Below, in pieces: positions 28,907 to 38,930 of a stretch of 64,000 bases of DNA. The notes under the pieces are model-generated. The model saw nothing but the letters and a program-made list of their open reading frames with translations. It had not been told where the DNA came from and made no database searches. Position numbers and translations under genes: made by a program. How positions within the stretch are numbered: position 1 is the stretch's first letter; each line of letters opens with the position of its first letter. The DNA comes from Clostridia bacterium (GTDB lineage: Bacteria; Bacillota; Clostridia; UBA1381), in contig JAGASE010000020.1 in NCBI GenBank assembly GCA_017621875.1, positions 248,001 to 312,000 on the forward strand, written 5' to 3'.

Positions 28907-31513
28907 TTACTTAATCACAACTAAAACGTAACCGATATATGCACGGGAATTCATAATAACCCTTGCACCTCTTCCGTTTGCCTTATAGGTTTCTATATCA
29001 GACGTACCTCCAAGACGTACACTGCGTTTGCCGCCTTCCTCCTCCAATACGACAACAGCAACTCTTTCCATCGGAAGGGTTTCAATTTTATCCCATGCAA
29101 TGCGTGCGAGATTTTCATTCACGTCTGCAAGCTGAACATATCCGCCCTCAAGATTATATACCTGTGCCTGCATAATTCTTCTTCCGGTAGACTCATGATT
29201 TCCGTCTCCTATGTAGCTGTCGGAATAAAGTATATTCTCATCATAGTCATATACAAGCACGAAATTGCATATTTTGTTATCACTGTCGGTTGCATATAAA
29301 ACCACATCACCTATATTTACCTTGAGATTGGTTACTGCATCATTGTTATATTGCTTTGCCGAAGTTAATACAGAATCCTCGCTTGTGTAAAGCTCAACCT
29401 CTCCCTGCTTGCCAACAAGTGTAACCTGCTGCACAGGCATATCATCCTCGTCCAAAGTGGTCACGATTTTCTTTACTACAGAAACATTTGCCTCGCTTGA
29501 TGCTTCGGGGTTTACCGACGCATGCAGCACCGCAATGTCGCAAAGTGCCGAGCCATTGTTATACACATATCCGTCAACCTCATATGGAGTCTCATTTTGC
29601 AGTCTTGTTATCGGCTCTACCTTATACGTAGCCTCACCCGTTTCATCGTCCTCACTTACAACAAACATTATTGTGCTGTCCTTTAACGTAAGCTTACCAA
29701 AAAAGGATTTAAAGTACGAATAATATTTATATGTAGAGCTGCCGCTTTTAAATATGTTATATACTCCAAATTCTGACGGCACCGAATTAGGTCCGCCGGC
29801 TGTATAATCCGACGCGAAAACTACCTTGTCGATTCTTTTTTCCTCGTCTACCGTATATGCCAAAACAGGTGAATTGCTTGTAAAGAGATTTTTAAGCACC
29901 TCAGGGTCCTTTTCACTTCCGTGTCCCTCTACTCTCACCTTTTCTGCACAGGTATAACCTATAATTTTATTGTACGGAGTAAGAATCTTGACATAACATT
30001 CGCCGTCATCACCAACTATCGCCTTAGTTACATAGCCGATAGCCATTGGCAAATCATCACGGCTCATTCCGTCCGTTCCTGCAAGCTTTCCGCGGAAGTC
30101 AAGGCTGAAGGTGTATTCTTGATTAAATGAGAGTGAACTTATATCAATGGAATTACTTACATAATAGCTCACATCGTCAATCTCAACTATACCTTCCTCA
30201 GCGTCAATCCCTGTTACTGCTCCGCTTACACTCTCAGTGCTGATTATTGCTCTGTATGCAATAATTCCGTCCTCGGTTTCCTCACCGATTACAGATACTA
30301 CATTACCCGATTTTACGTCTGAAATCTTCTTTTGGCTGCCGTCGCCTGTCGTTACGATAGTTTCAGTTCCTTGGCTTTCCGACAAAACTGCAGACAGACC
30401 GCTTTCCTGGTCAAAAATCGTTACCTGCTCATCATCACTGCTCTTTCCTGAAACATAGATGTTCTTATAATCAATAACACGCACAACATCAATATCATTG
30501 TCATCATTATTATCAATAAGAATGACATAACCGTTTTCAGGTATCATCTTCTTCTCGTCATAGGTCATCATTGCTCTGTCATTATATGCAATGTCTATCT
30601 CATATCCGAGTTTTTCACGCTTTGTTCTGCCCTCATCGGTTTCATAAAGATACGCCCTGCCAGTATATGAGCCTATTGAGGTTTCATCAATAACAATAAT
30701 TTCATTTTCGTCATCGGCTGTCAAGAATACTACTTCATGGGTGTCTATATCTACAAAGCAGTCAACATTATATCCCAAAAACTCATTAAAATCATCATAT
30801 GATTTGTAGCTCCTGCCATCAATGCTTATATATCCGTAATTAGCAGCTGTTTCCTTTACACTGCTGTAGCTGTCAGATTCCAAAACTCCTGATACTCTTT
30901 CTAAATTAAAGAAATATTCGGGGATGGTTTCACCGCCTGCTATATTGCCCGATACCGTTCCTGCCTCAACAAAGGTAATTGGCAGAACAGTTACCTCCAG
31001 TGCATTATAGATAAGCTTAACAAGCGTTGCATATGTTATTTTGCCGTTTACTGCATTTGCAATTCCGTCTGTTAATATATCGTAATTCTTTTCCGACACT
31101 ATTTCCTCGGAATTAAATTCTATTATATTATCGGTTGCTTTCAAAATCAGCCTTACGGCATCAGAATATACGATAGGTTCATCGGGTGAAAATTTATTTT
31201 CTCCTGTTCCTACTACGAGCCCCATGCCTTTTAACAGCTCAATAGCTCCACACTCCTTTGTGTTTACCGTAACATCATCAAAGCTGCTTTTTGTTCCTGT
31301 GCGAACTGTTTCATTGATAAGAGCTGCAAGTGTTAAAACAAAATCCGCTCTTGTTATGTATTCCTTTTCCTTCAGCTTGCTGTCCACTATCGACAATCCT
31401 GTTACAACACGTTCTTTATACAAATCGTCGGTTATTTCAGCTTGGGCTAAGCCCTGCGGAATAACTGAAAGGGAGAGAATTGCTGCCAGAATAAAACTCA
31501 TTACCTTTTTCAA
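28907..31513 (-). CDS. SLH-domain surface protein (N-terminal SLH), 868 residues
   Basis: The start codon is TTG (31513-31511) with GGAGGGATCAAA before it; the following in-frame ATG (residue 5) lies inside the signal peptide. The signal peptide ends near GLAQA (residue 25). SLH-type repeats occupy about 40-190 (YITRADFVLTLAALI, FSPDEPIVYSDAVRLILKA), which would tether the protein to secondary cell-wall polymers. The remaining ~680 residues are beta-rich and unrecognised, with repeating pieces of the form V-x-G-x-V-[ST]-G-I-D. It overlaps the preceding SLH gene by four bases and precedes the permeases. No catalytic motif is visible; a glycan-holding or scaffold role is inferred from position. 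Confidence 0.8.
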   Translation of the reverse strand: MKKVMSFILAAILSLSVIPQGLAQAEITDDLYKERVVTGLSIVDSKLKEKEYITRADFVLTLAALINETVRTGTKSSFDDVTVNTKECGAIELLKGMGLVVGTGENKFSPDEPIVYSDAVRLILKATDNIIEFNSEEIVSEKNYDILTDGIANAVNGKITYATLVKLIYNALEVTVLPITFVEAGTVSGNIAGGETIPEYFFNLERVSGVLESDSYSSVKETAANYGYISIDGRSYKSYDDFNEFLGYNVDCFVDIDTHEVVFLTADDENEIIVIDETSIGSYTGRAYLYETDEGRTKREKLGYEIDIAYNDRAMMTYDEKKMIPENGYVILIDNNDDNDIDVVRVIDYKNIYVSGKSSDDEQVTIFDQESGLSAVLSESQGTETIVTTGDGSQKKISDVKSGNVVSVIGEETEDGIIAYRAIISTESVSGAVTGIDAEEGIVEIDDVSYYVSNSIDISSLSFNQEYTFSLDFRGKLAGTDGMSRDDLPMAIGYVTKAIVGDDGECYVKILTPYNKIIGYTCAEKVRVEGHGSEKDPEVLKNLFTSNSPVLAYTVDEEKRIDKVVFASDYTAGGPNSVPSEFGVYNIFKSGSSTYKYYSYFKSFFGKLTLKDSTIMFVVSEDDETGEATYKVEPITRLQNETPYEVDGYVYNNGSALCDIAVLHASVNPEASSEANVSVVKKIVTTLDEDDMPVQQVTLVGKQGEVELYTSEDSVLTSAKQYNNDAVTNLKVNIGDVVLYATDSDNKICNFVLVYDYDENILYSDSYIGDGNHESTGRRIMQAQVYNLEGGYVQLADVNENLARIAWDKIETLPMERVAVVVLEEEGGKRSVRLGGTSDIETYKANGRGARVIMNSRAYIGYVLVVIK

Positions 31514-33186
31514 TTTGATCCCTCCATTCTTTCAACAAAGCCGTTTATAATAACTGCCGCCTGTGCTCTTGTCATATTGCTCTTAGGAGCAAAGCTTCCG
31601 TCGTCCATTCCATTTATCATTCCACAACCGGCAAGAGCGTTTACTGCCTCTTTTGCATATTCGGAAATTTCACCTTTATCGGTAAACTCTGCCTGAATTT
31701 CCGCATCCGGTGCTGTATCCTTACCGAGCAATGCACGGTATATGATAGCCGCTGCGTCCTGCCTCGTTATCGGCATGCCCGGTCCGAAGCTGCTTTCGCT
31801 TATGCCGCTTACAATTCCGTTTTCCGCCGCTGCCATTACATATTTATAGTACCATGCAGAGCTTTCGACATCATCAAAGCTGAGAGATGTATTCTCCTCT
31901 CCCATTCCCATTGCGGAAACAAGCATTTTAACAAATTCCGCTCTGCTTACATTATTCTGCGGATTAAAGTTTCCGTTTTCGTCACCTGAAACGATTCCCT
32001 TTCGGTATAGATTTTCGATGCTGTCTTTAGCCCATGCTACATTTGCAATATCGGCAAAAATTTCGATTGTCTGCACCTGCTGCATCTGCGGCAGCGATAC
32101 CAAGGATGAACCTGTCGAACTGCCGCCTGAGCTGCCTCCGTTGCCGCCCGAATTTTTGTTCTTAAGTTTTTCCTGTATGCTTTCTACCGAGGAATTGAAT
32201 TTTTTAACAATATCCTCACAGCTTGAATATGATTTTCCAAGCATGAGCTTTATTGCGTCAGAGCCGCTTGAGCCAAGCTTTTCATATTCCGTAAAATCTA
32301 TTGAAAGCTCGCTCTTTGCACTCTCAAGCAAAGCGTACATATCTCCCCAAACGCCGGCACTTTCTGCTTGATTTGAAAGAACCTCGTCCTTAAAATATTT
32401 CAAAAGCTCGGATTTAAGTATAAAGTCCTTTCTCATCATAGCGTCAACAAGAGAGCCTTTATCATCTTCACCTGAATTTCTGAAGTAATTCGCCGAGGCA
32501 GGTGCGTCCACGTCTGCCAGCTTAAGGATTGTCTCCTCGTACAAAGCCGCGTCCTCTAAGCTGTTCATATACACAACAACACTGCAACCCGCAAAGGAAT
32601 TTTTAAAGTTTGAAATTGTTGAAATATCTGTTGTAAGTATATTCTCACACACTGTTTGCTGTTTTTCAGCATCATCTGCAAGCAGTGAATAGTACGATGT
32701 GTCAAGCTGCAGATATGTCGCATACTTTTCAACAAGCTGCATAACCTTTGCCGCATCGTTTTCCTTTTTAGCCTCTTTCAAAGCCTGTAAAATCGTAGTT
32801 GTTTCACTTGTAGGATAATACGTAAACTCATTTTCCGCCGCTTCGTCAAGTCCGTCCGCTGCAACGCTGAAGGTGTAGCTTACACCGCTGTTCTCTCCCA
32901 CCATCAGATAGTCAAAGCTGTAGCCGCCTTCAGAATCTGCCGTTGTCTGGTCATACCAGTTAAGCGTTCCCGTTTCCTGTGCGGCAACTCCGCTGATTCC
33001 GGGATTGGTTTTATAAACCGTAAGCGAAACGATTTCACCGGCAAGCTCCTTGCCAAGATTTCCGGTTACATAAATTCTTCCGGTGTCTGTATCGTAGTCT
33101 ATTGTAGGCTGTGCCGCACTTTCGGCACTTGCCGCACCGCCCATGGCTAAAAGGGCGGCAGCGGCATATATAACAAATCTTTTCAT
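31510..33186 (-). CDS. SLH-domain surface protein (C-terminal triple SLH), 558 residues
   Basis: A signal peptide (to about residue 22, ASAESA) precedes a ~100-residue Ig-like domain. An alpha-helical middle follows (about 130-350), then a Gly/Ser-rich linker (NSGGNGGSSGGSSTGSS). Three SLH repeats occupy about 375-555 (FADIANVAWAKDSIENLYRKGIVSG; FDDVESSAWYYKYVMAAAENGIVSG; FTDKGEISEYAKEAVNALAGCGMING). The three SLH copies should bind pyruvylated wall polymer. It lies 16 bases after the GH99-like gene and overlaps the next SLH gene. It may anchor the locus enzymes, which lack their own wall motifs. Confidence 0.85.
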   Translation of the reverse strand: MKRFVIYAAAALLAMGGAASAESAAQPTIDYDTDTGRIYVTGNLGKELAGEIVSLTVYKTNPGISGVAAQETGTLNWYDQTTADSEGGYSFDYLMVGENSGVSYTFSVAADGLDEAAENEFTYYPTSETTTILQALKEAKKENDAAKVMQLVEKYATYLQLDTSYYSLLADDAEKQQTVCENILTTDISTISNFKNSFAGCSVVVYMNSLEDAALYEETILKLADVDAPASANYFRNSGEDDKGSLVDAMMRKDFILKSELLKYFKDEVLSNQAESAGVWGDMYALLESAKSELSIDFTEYEKLGSSGSDAIKLMLGKSYSSCEDIVKKFNSSVESIQEKLKNKNSGGNGGSSGGSSTGSSLVSLPQMQQVQTIEIFADIANVAWAKDSIENLYRKGIVSGDENGNFNPQNNVSRAEFVKMLVSAMGMGEENTSLSFDDVESSAWYYKYVMAAAENGIVSGISESSFGPGMPITRQDAAAIIYRALLGKDTAPDAEIQAEFTDKGEISEYAKEAVNALAGCGMINGMDDGSFAPKSNMTRAQAAVIINGFVERMEGSN

Positions 33187-33202
33187 TGAAGCTCTCTCCT
33201 TA

Positions 33203-36200
33203 TTACTCTATCCTGATATAGTCAAAAAGAATTGCACCTGTTCCATTGATCGGGTCAATTCTCAGCTGAGTAACTGTACCCTTCCAGTTTTCATTCTGTG
33301 ACATATCAAATGTATATTCAACAAATTCCTCATCTTTGGTTGAAATAGTCTGCTTTACCGAGTTTGCTGCACTTATTCCGCCCGAAGCTGTGGATGCAAA
33401 GAATATCTGCATGATGTTGCTGCTTGATTCATTCTTAACACCAACCTTGATGGTTTTTAAGCTTGATGCATCTATTTCAACCTTATGCGATATCTGTGGG
33501 TCGGTAGACATCGACTTAAGTGCCAGTACTCCGTCCTCAACCCTTGCACGAGAGAAATAGAACTGTGTACTTGCTGTCCAGTCTTCAAGGTCGCCCTTTA
33601 ATTCAAACTCCCACTGATTTGGAACTCGCTGTGAAATATCATATACAATCTCCGGCTCACTCTGAGATTCCTTTGTTGTAATCTCAATTGTATTAGTTTC
33701 ACCGTTCCACGCAACAGTTCCTCCTATTGCCTCGGCAATGAATCTTATCGGAAGATTCGGCAGATTATTTACAATCTCAATAGGTGCGTTGAGTTTATAC
33801 TCTACGCCGTTTACAGTTGCAATATCACTTCCGATTGTAAATACAATTTCCGCATCAGAATGAGTAAATGTAACTGTCTTATACTTATTATTGTAAAATA
33901 CTGCACAGTGCAGAGCATCCTGATATCCCTTATGCGGCCATGTAGGAACAAGCGTTGTGCCGTTCGTTATTATAGCTTCGCCCTTATAGCTCTGCTTTGC
34001 ACCATCTACGGAAAGTGATATCGGAAGAGTCTCGTTTTCTAAAATCTCTATAGACTCAATACTGAACTGTGTATCCGCATTTTTACTCATATCGAATCTA
34101 AGCTTATTAAGCACGCCGTTCCAATACTTATTACTTTCCATATCAAAATAGTAATCTGTATAATCACCCGTTAAGCTTGCATCGCATCTTGCCGACTGTA
34201 ACTGTGTCCAGGTGTTATTTTCCACTGTTGTAAAGAAAATTTCGACAATATCTGATGACTGTGCACTTGTTTTCATTCTTATTTTAATATAAGGTGAATT
34301 TGAAATATCAAGCCCTAAGTCATTTACCATTACTATGCCGCCGTCCTTGTCGGAAGACTTTCCTGCCATAGCACCGTCCTTTATCTCAATGCTTTCAAGC
34401 TGCTTTTCTATCTTCCACTCGTTAAAGTCGGATTCATTGTTAAAATACCAGCCTTTATTAACCTTCGTCGGTATTGTTTTTTTGTCAAGCTCTATGTATT
34501 TTAGCCACTTTCTGTCGTTCGGATATCTGTTATTTAATCTGTTCTTCTGATTTTCTGTCGGAATATCATCGGTATGCTCGCCGCCCTCAGTGAAGACCTC
34601 ACGCACCACATCAAGATAGCCAAAGCCGTTAAGAGTAGACGGACTTATATAGTGACCTTCACCCCACTCATTCCAGTTGTCAAGCGTAACCATTCTGCTC
34701 GAAAGACTGCTTTTATCAAATCTTGGCATAAGGTCGTTCTTTATGTATTGTGCAACCTCCATAAAGGTCTCGCTTGTTGCGTATTCAACCTCCGGTAAGC
34801 CTTCCCAGCCCGATTTGTTATAGCCCACTGTTATATTTGGGATAGAATCCAAAACATTCATTGCCTTATGGTTTTCCATACCGTTTATCTGGTGCGAAGC
34901 CATATATGACTCAGGTCCCCATGAATACAGGAATGCGTAATCAAAGCCGGCATTTTTTGCCTTTGTCATCTCCGCTCCGCCATCCTTTGTCTGGGCACAG
35001 TAGCCAATCAGATACGCCCCGTCAAAGCCTGCCTTTTTACATTCCTCACGCAGATAATTAATTTCCTCATTCATTTTCTCAATGCTTCCGAACGATTTTT
35101 CCATTGCGTTCCAGCCAAACATGAATATTACCGGCTTATTATCTACAACGAGGTATCTGTCGTCCTTAAAGAACTGTTCTATCCAGTATGGAACAACGCC
35201 GTTTCTCCAATGATTTACCGGATCGTTTTTCGCAGGATATGAACAGACGATAAGTCCATACTTGATATAATCGGTATATTTTGCGTTATAAAATGCATTC
35301 ATTGCTGAATTTGACGCAATAGGATTGAGAGGCTTTCCTGTATAGTTGCCCTCCTCCATATACCAGCATTTCAGTGTTGCGTCAACACCATGCTCCGTCA
35401 TCCACTTGATTTCCCAGTCGGAAACCTCCGGCTTCGTATCATCATACCAGCCAAGGTACGGTATTCTGTTTTCATAGGCTGTAATTGAGTCCCATCCTAT
35501 ATGATGCTCATGCCACAGGTCACACACCTGCATACAGACAATAGTATTATCAGGGTCTGCAGGGACTTCCGGCTCGGTAGGATAGTCGGACGGAAGCTCC
35601 GGCTCAACATAAGCCACAACGTCACGGATAGTAATTTCACCTCTGCCCTTTACGCTTGTCGCAAATTCAAGTCTGTCAATATATTGGCAAGTTTCGTCAA
35701 ACGGCATCTCGACAAGCTTTCTGCCATTATACTTAATAACAGCTGTATTCGTCTCGGTATTTGCCTCAATGCGGAGAATGTGCCACATATGACTTGAAAC
35801 CTCGGTAAGCCTTTCTCCGCTGTTATTTACAAGGTAACCCTTTGACAGACTTAATTTAACCGCAGTTTCATTTTCATTTTTAAGCATAAAGCTCATGCCG
35901 TTTGCAGTTTCTCCGCCCAAAAATCTGAATTCGCAGTTTATAAGTCCGCTCGACTTATCAAAAACCTTCCTTACCACAGTGTTATCAATTATGTTTGTAT
36001 CCTTAATTGTAAGATTCTGATATGCCATATCTCCCGTGCTCATAGGAGTAACGCTTACCGCATCGGTTTCCACCGATACACATTCCCAGTCATACGGAAA
36101 TTCACCGGCAAAAAAGCCTTCATTAATAAGATAGTTTTCATACATATTCATGTAAGCTATCTGTACGCTCATTTCCTTTTCTTCAGGAGTTTTTACGCGT

Positions 36201-36778
36201 ACCAGACTGATTTCATCGGTATCCTCGGTAAAGCTTTGCACTCCAATCAGCGTTCCGCCTATCGAAATTTCGGCTGTTTTATTATCAAGATTGGCAATCG
36301 CTTTAACCCTATACCAAACATTTTCGTCAATGTTTACAACACGTACATTTCCTTTTTTGCCGTCTTCATACACAAGCCAACCGTTGTCAATTCCAAAGCT
36401 TACTGCCCTTTCACCCTTTTCATTCATAAGGTCAAGGCTGAACCCCTTATAAATGTCCATGAATTTCAGCTTGCACTCATATGTAAGCTCGCCGCTGCTG
36501 CGGTTTTCCACTGCATGAGTCATTATAATCGGATATTCGTCCGAGCTGTCAAGAATATTTATGGAGGAATTGTTAGTCTCTGTTACCTCGCCGCCTCTGC
36601 GGTCTATGTTCCAGCCTGTTGGATTATTCGTACTTTCATAAATCGGAGCAGCCCATTTTCCGCCGCTTTCCAAAAGCCATTGCGGTTCCTTTGCACTTTC
36701 TGCACCTACTGCTACTCCCGTAAATATTGAGCAAGCCAGCAGTGTTGACAAAGCCAAAAATCCTTTTCTTCCCTTCAT
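33203..36778 (-). CDS. Secreted GH99-like (WbsX-type) protein with stalk domain
   Basis: The 1191-residue protein has a signal peptide (to about VAVGA, residue 25) and two concanavalin-like domains (about 30-400). A GH99-like barrel (about 405-780) has LGWYDDTKPEVSDWEIKWM and LDNWNEWGEGHYISP near residue 699. A binding module, a copper-amine-oxidase-N-type stalk domain (about 940-1050, LPIRFIAEAIGGTVAWNGE) and a final binding module (about 1060-1191) follow. Its architecture equals that of the signal-less protein at 14755-17730 plus an export signal and one extra module. It starts 12 bases after the 700-residue gene, with a GGGGGC site. Confidence 0.83.
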   Translation of the reverse strand: MKGRKGFLALSTLLACSIFTGVAVGAESAKEPQWLLESGGKWAAPIYESTNNPTGWNIDRRGGEVTETNNSSINILDSSDEYPIIMTHAVENRSSGELTYECKLKFMDIYKGFSLDLMNEKGERAVSFGIDNGWLVYEDGKKGNVRVVNIDENVWYRVKAIANLDNKTAEISIGGTLIGVQSFTEDTDEISLVRVKTPEEKEMSVQIAYMNMYENYLINEGFFAGEFPYDWECVSVETDAVSVTPMSTGDMAYQNLTIKDTNIIDNTVVRKVFDKSSGLINCEFRFLGGETANGMSFMLKNENETAVKLSLSKGYLVNNSGERLTEVSSHMWHILRIEANTETNTAVIKYNGRKLVEMPFDETCQYIDRLEFATSVKGRGEITIRDVVAYVEPELPSDYPTEPEVPADPDNTIVCMQVCDLWHEHHIGWDSITAYENRIPYLGWYDDTKPEVSDWEIKWMTEHGVDATLKCWYMEEGNYTGKPLNPIASNSAMNAFYNAKYTDYIKYGLIVCSYPAKNDPVNHWRNGVVPYWIEQFFKDDRYLVVDNKPVIFMFGWNAMEKSFGSIEKMNEEINYLREECKKAGFDGAYLIGYCAQTKDGGAEMTKAKNAGFDYAFLYSWGPESYMASHQINGMENHKAMNVLDSIPNITVGYNKSGWEGLPEVEYATSETFMEVAQYIKNDLMPRFDKSSLSSRMVTLDNWNEWGEGHYISPSTLNGFGYLDVVREVFTEGGEHTDDIPTENQKNRLNNRYPNDRKWLKYIELDKKTIPTKVNKGWYFNNESDFNEWKIEKQLESIEIKDGAMAGKSSDKDGGIVMVNDLGLDISNSPYIKIRMKTSAQSSDIVEIFFTTVENNTWTQLQSARCDASLTGDYTDYYFDMESNKYWNGVLNKLRFDMSKNADTQFSIESIEILENETLPISLSVDGAKQSYKGEAIITNGTTLVPTWPHKGYQDALHCAVFYNNKYKTVTFTHSDAEIVFTIGSDIATVNGVEYKLNAPIEIVNNLPNLPIRFIAEAIGGTVAWNGETNTIEITTKESQSEPEIVYDISQRVPNQWEFELKGDLEDWTASTQFYFSRARVEDGVLALKSMSTDPQISHKVEIDASSLKTIKVGVKNESSSNIMQIFFASTASGGISAANSVKQTISTKDEEFVEYTFDMSQNENWKGTVTQLRIDPINGTGAILFDYIRIE

Positions 36779-36790
36779 TCAGTTCGCCCC

Positions 36791-38893
36791 CTATCTTAAT
36801 TCTGCTATCTCTGACATAGGTCTGTGAGTACTTGTGCCGTCCCAAAGGAACGCTCTTACATACTCTCCTGCTTCTGCTGTGACTGTTGCAGAAATCTGTT
36901 CGGTTTCTCCTGCACCAATCGTGGTTTCGCCGGAAATTGCAAATCTTTTTATTGTATCTCCACTGCAAGCAGCAATTACCAGTACCGCTGTTTTTTCTGC
37001 CGGCATATTGTTGCTTACAACAAATTTCGCTTTTATTTTTCCGCTCTGCATCGCTGTAATCGTGCTTTCATTGCCTTCACCGTCTACCGATACAAAGCTG
37101 CTTGTTACTGTAAACTTATCTATCGTAGTAAAGTCCGCCTCATAATCATCGGGAAGTGCTCTTCCCCAAATATCATATAAACCGGTAAGCTTTACGGTAT
37201 ATTCTTTTTTATTTTCAAAACCCTCTGTCGGTTCAATGGTAATTTCCGAATAAATACCATCATACGTACCTGAAATCTCCACAGGCTGACTGCTGCCGTT
37301 AATCAGCACATTTTCAGCCGTTATCAAGCCTGCTTCAACCGCACCATTGAATTTAAACACAATTTTATCTGTTGGAGCGGCTGTTTCACCGTCTGCGGGA
37401 TTAGTACCGACAAATTCAGGTACATATTTATCGCTTTCGGGGATTTTTGTCAGGATAATTTTATCCAGCCATACGCTTCCCGTCAGGGTACTGTTCGGTC
37501 CTGTGTTCGGTCTTACCGCTACACTCATTGATGTAACCTTTGCACCGCTTGGTATCAACTCTTTAAGTGATTTTAATGCAAATGTATATCTTATGAAATG
37601 CCATTCAGTATTATCTTCAAATTGATTTGTGACGGTAATCTGTACTTCTTTTGTTGTACCTGCTTCTCCGTCCTTGTCTGTATAATCTGCCGCAAGATAC
37701 AGCTTCCAGCCTGTGATTTTTTCAGCAGACGAGCCTGCTGCAACACTGGTAATAGTGGCGTCCTCACTCTTTTTGAGTGCAAAAGACAGGCTTAGATTGT
37801 CACCCAATGAAGCCATATCATCTACCGCGAATGTACCTTTAAATAAATTCCAGCCGCTGCTTGCGGAACGCTTCAGCGAGCCTTCTCCGTCATATTTAAC
37901 GCTGTAGTCAACCGAGCCTGTATAAAATCCGGTGCCGCTGCCCAGGTCGTTTGACTCACACTTTGTAAATTTTTCTCCTAAAAGATTTTCGGTAAAGGTC
38001 TGCACCGTTTCAACCATAATTGATGCATTAACCGCCACGTCATATCCCCAGATATCCTTAATTCCGCTTACCGAAAATTTGTTCAGCATCTGGGCAGAAT
38101 CAAATTCAATTTCAATATTTGATGTATCGCCCAAATCCTTAATTACTGCTGTATACGCAGTAAAGCTCTGACCGTTTAAGCTTGTGGTCATATTCTCAAT
38201 ACTTTCCTCTGAAATAAAATCTGTATCAAGTGTTAAAATAACACCCTCTGTCAGACCTTCGGAGTTTTGAGTTGCCGACATTGCGGTAACCGTTGTCGGC
38301 AGCTCGCCCTCCTGTGGAATTACTTTTAAAGAAATTTGATCAATCCAAATTGCACCGTTATTTAGCATGACAGGGCTTGAACCATTAGGCCACACACTGA
38401 ATTTTATACCTGTATACGTGCCGTTATCGGGCAGCTCAGCATCATCCACGGTAATTACTTGCTTAAATCTCTGCCAGCCGCTTTTAGATATTGTTCCGAT
38501 ATCAGATATCTCAACAGCAGTAAGCTCCTTTTCCGAGCCGTCATTATAGCAGATATTGTAAGTAAGCTTAGCAGGACTTGTAAAGCTTGCCGTTGTATCT
38601 GCCTTAACCCAGAAAGAAATTTCTGCAGTTTTGCCGCGTAAATCCTCGTCAACAGTCTTTACAAACAGCTGTCTTCCCGTTCCTGTCAGTTTTACGGAAG
38701 CTGTGCCCTCATGATATACCTCAGAATCCACCTCCTGAGTATACCTAACAGCACCAATATCTGCGACATCACAGTTATAAAAGCTGTTACCAAACAGATT
38801 ACTCGTGTACAACGAGCTGTCAGTTGCCGCACTTACAATAAGATTAGTTACTGTAAATATAAATAACAATACAGTGCAAAATAGCTTTTTCAT
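36791..38893 (-). CDS. Secreted non-catalytic binding-module protein
   Basis: The 700 residues contain a signal peptide (to about residue 22), a binding module (about 25-200), an Ig-like domain with IKDIWGYD (about 205-300) and a second binding module (about 300-500, LGSGTGFYTGSV to WLDKIILTK). An SbsA-type Ig domain (about 500-600, GTNPADGETAAPTDKIVFKF to LYDIWGRALP) and the C-terminal beta domain ending AFLWDGTSTHRPMSE follow. No catalytic motif is seen. The second module is closely similar to modules in the 1692- and 1712-residue neighbours. It probably binds the target glycan at the surface. Confidence 0.78.
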   Translation of the reverse strand: MKKLFCTVLLFIFTVTNLIVSAATDSSLYTSNLFGNSFYNCDVADIGAVRYTQEVDSEVYHEGTASVKLTGTGRQLFVKTVDEDLRGKTAEISFWVKADTTASFTSPAKLTYNICYNDGSEKELTAVEISDIGTISKSGWQRFKQVITVDDAELPDNGTYTGIKFSVWPNGSSPVMLNNGAIWIDQISLKVIPQEGELPTTVTAMSATQNSEGLTEGVILTLDTDFISEESIENMTTSLNGQSFTAYTAVIKDLGDTSNIEIEFDSAQMLNKFSVSGIKDIWGYDVAVNASIMVETVQTFTENLLGEKFTKCESNDLGSGTGFYTGSVDYSVKYDGEGSLKRSASSGWNLFKGTFAVDDMASLGDNLSLSFALKKSEDATITSVAAGSSAEKITGWKLYLAADYTDKDGEAGTTKEVQITVTNQFEDNTEWHFIRYTFALKSLKELIPSGAKVTSMSVAVRPNTGPNSTLTGSVWLDKIILTKIPESDKYVPEFVGTNPADGETAAPTDKIVFKFNGAVEAGLITAENVLINGSSQPVEISGTYDGIYSEITIEPTEGFENKKEYTVKLTGLYDIWGRALPDDYEADFTTIDKFTVTSSFVSVDGEGNESTITAMQSGKIKAKFVVSNNMPAEKTAVLVIAACSGDTIKRFAISGETTIGAGETEQISATVTAEAGEYVRAFLWDGTSTHRPMSEIAELR

Positions 38894-38930
38894 CTTTCTC
38901 CTCCAAAATATTAAACAATTTGTCTAAAGC

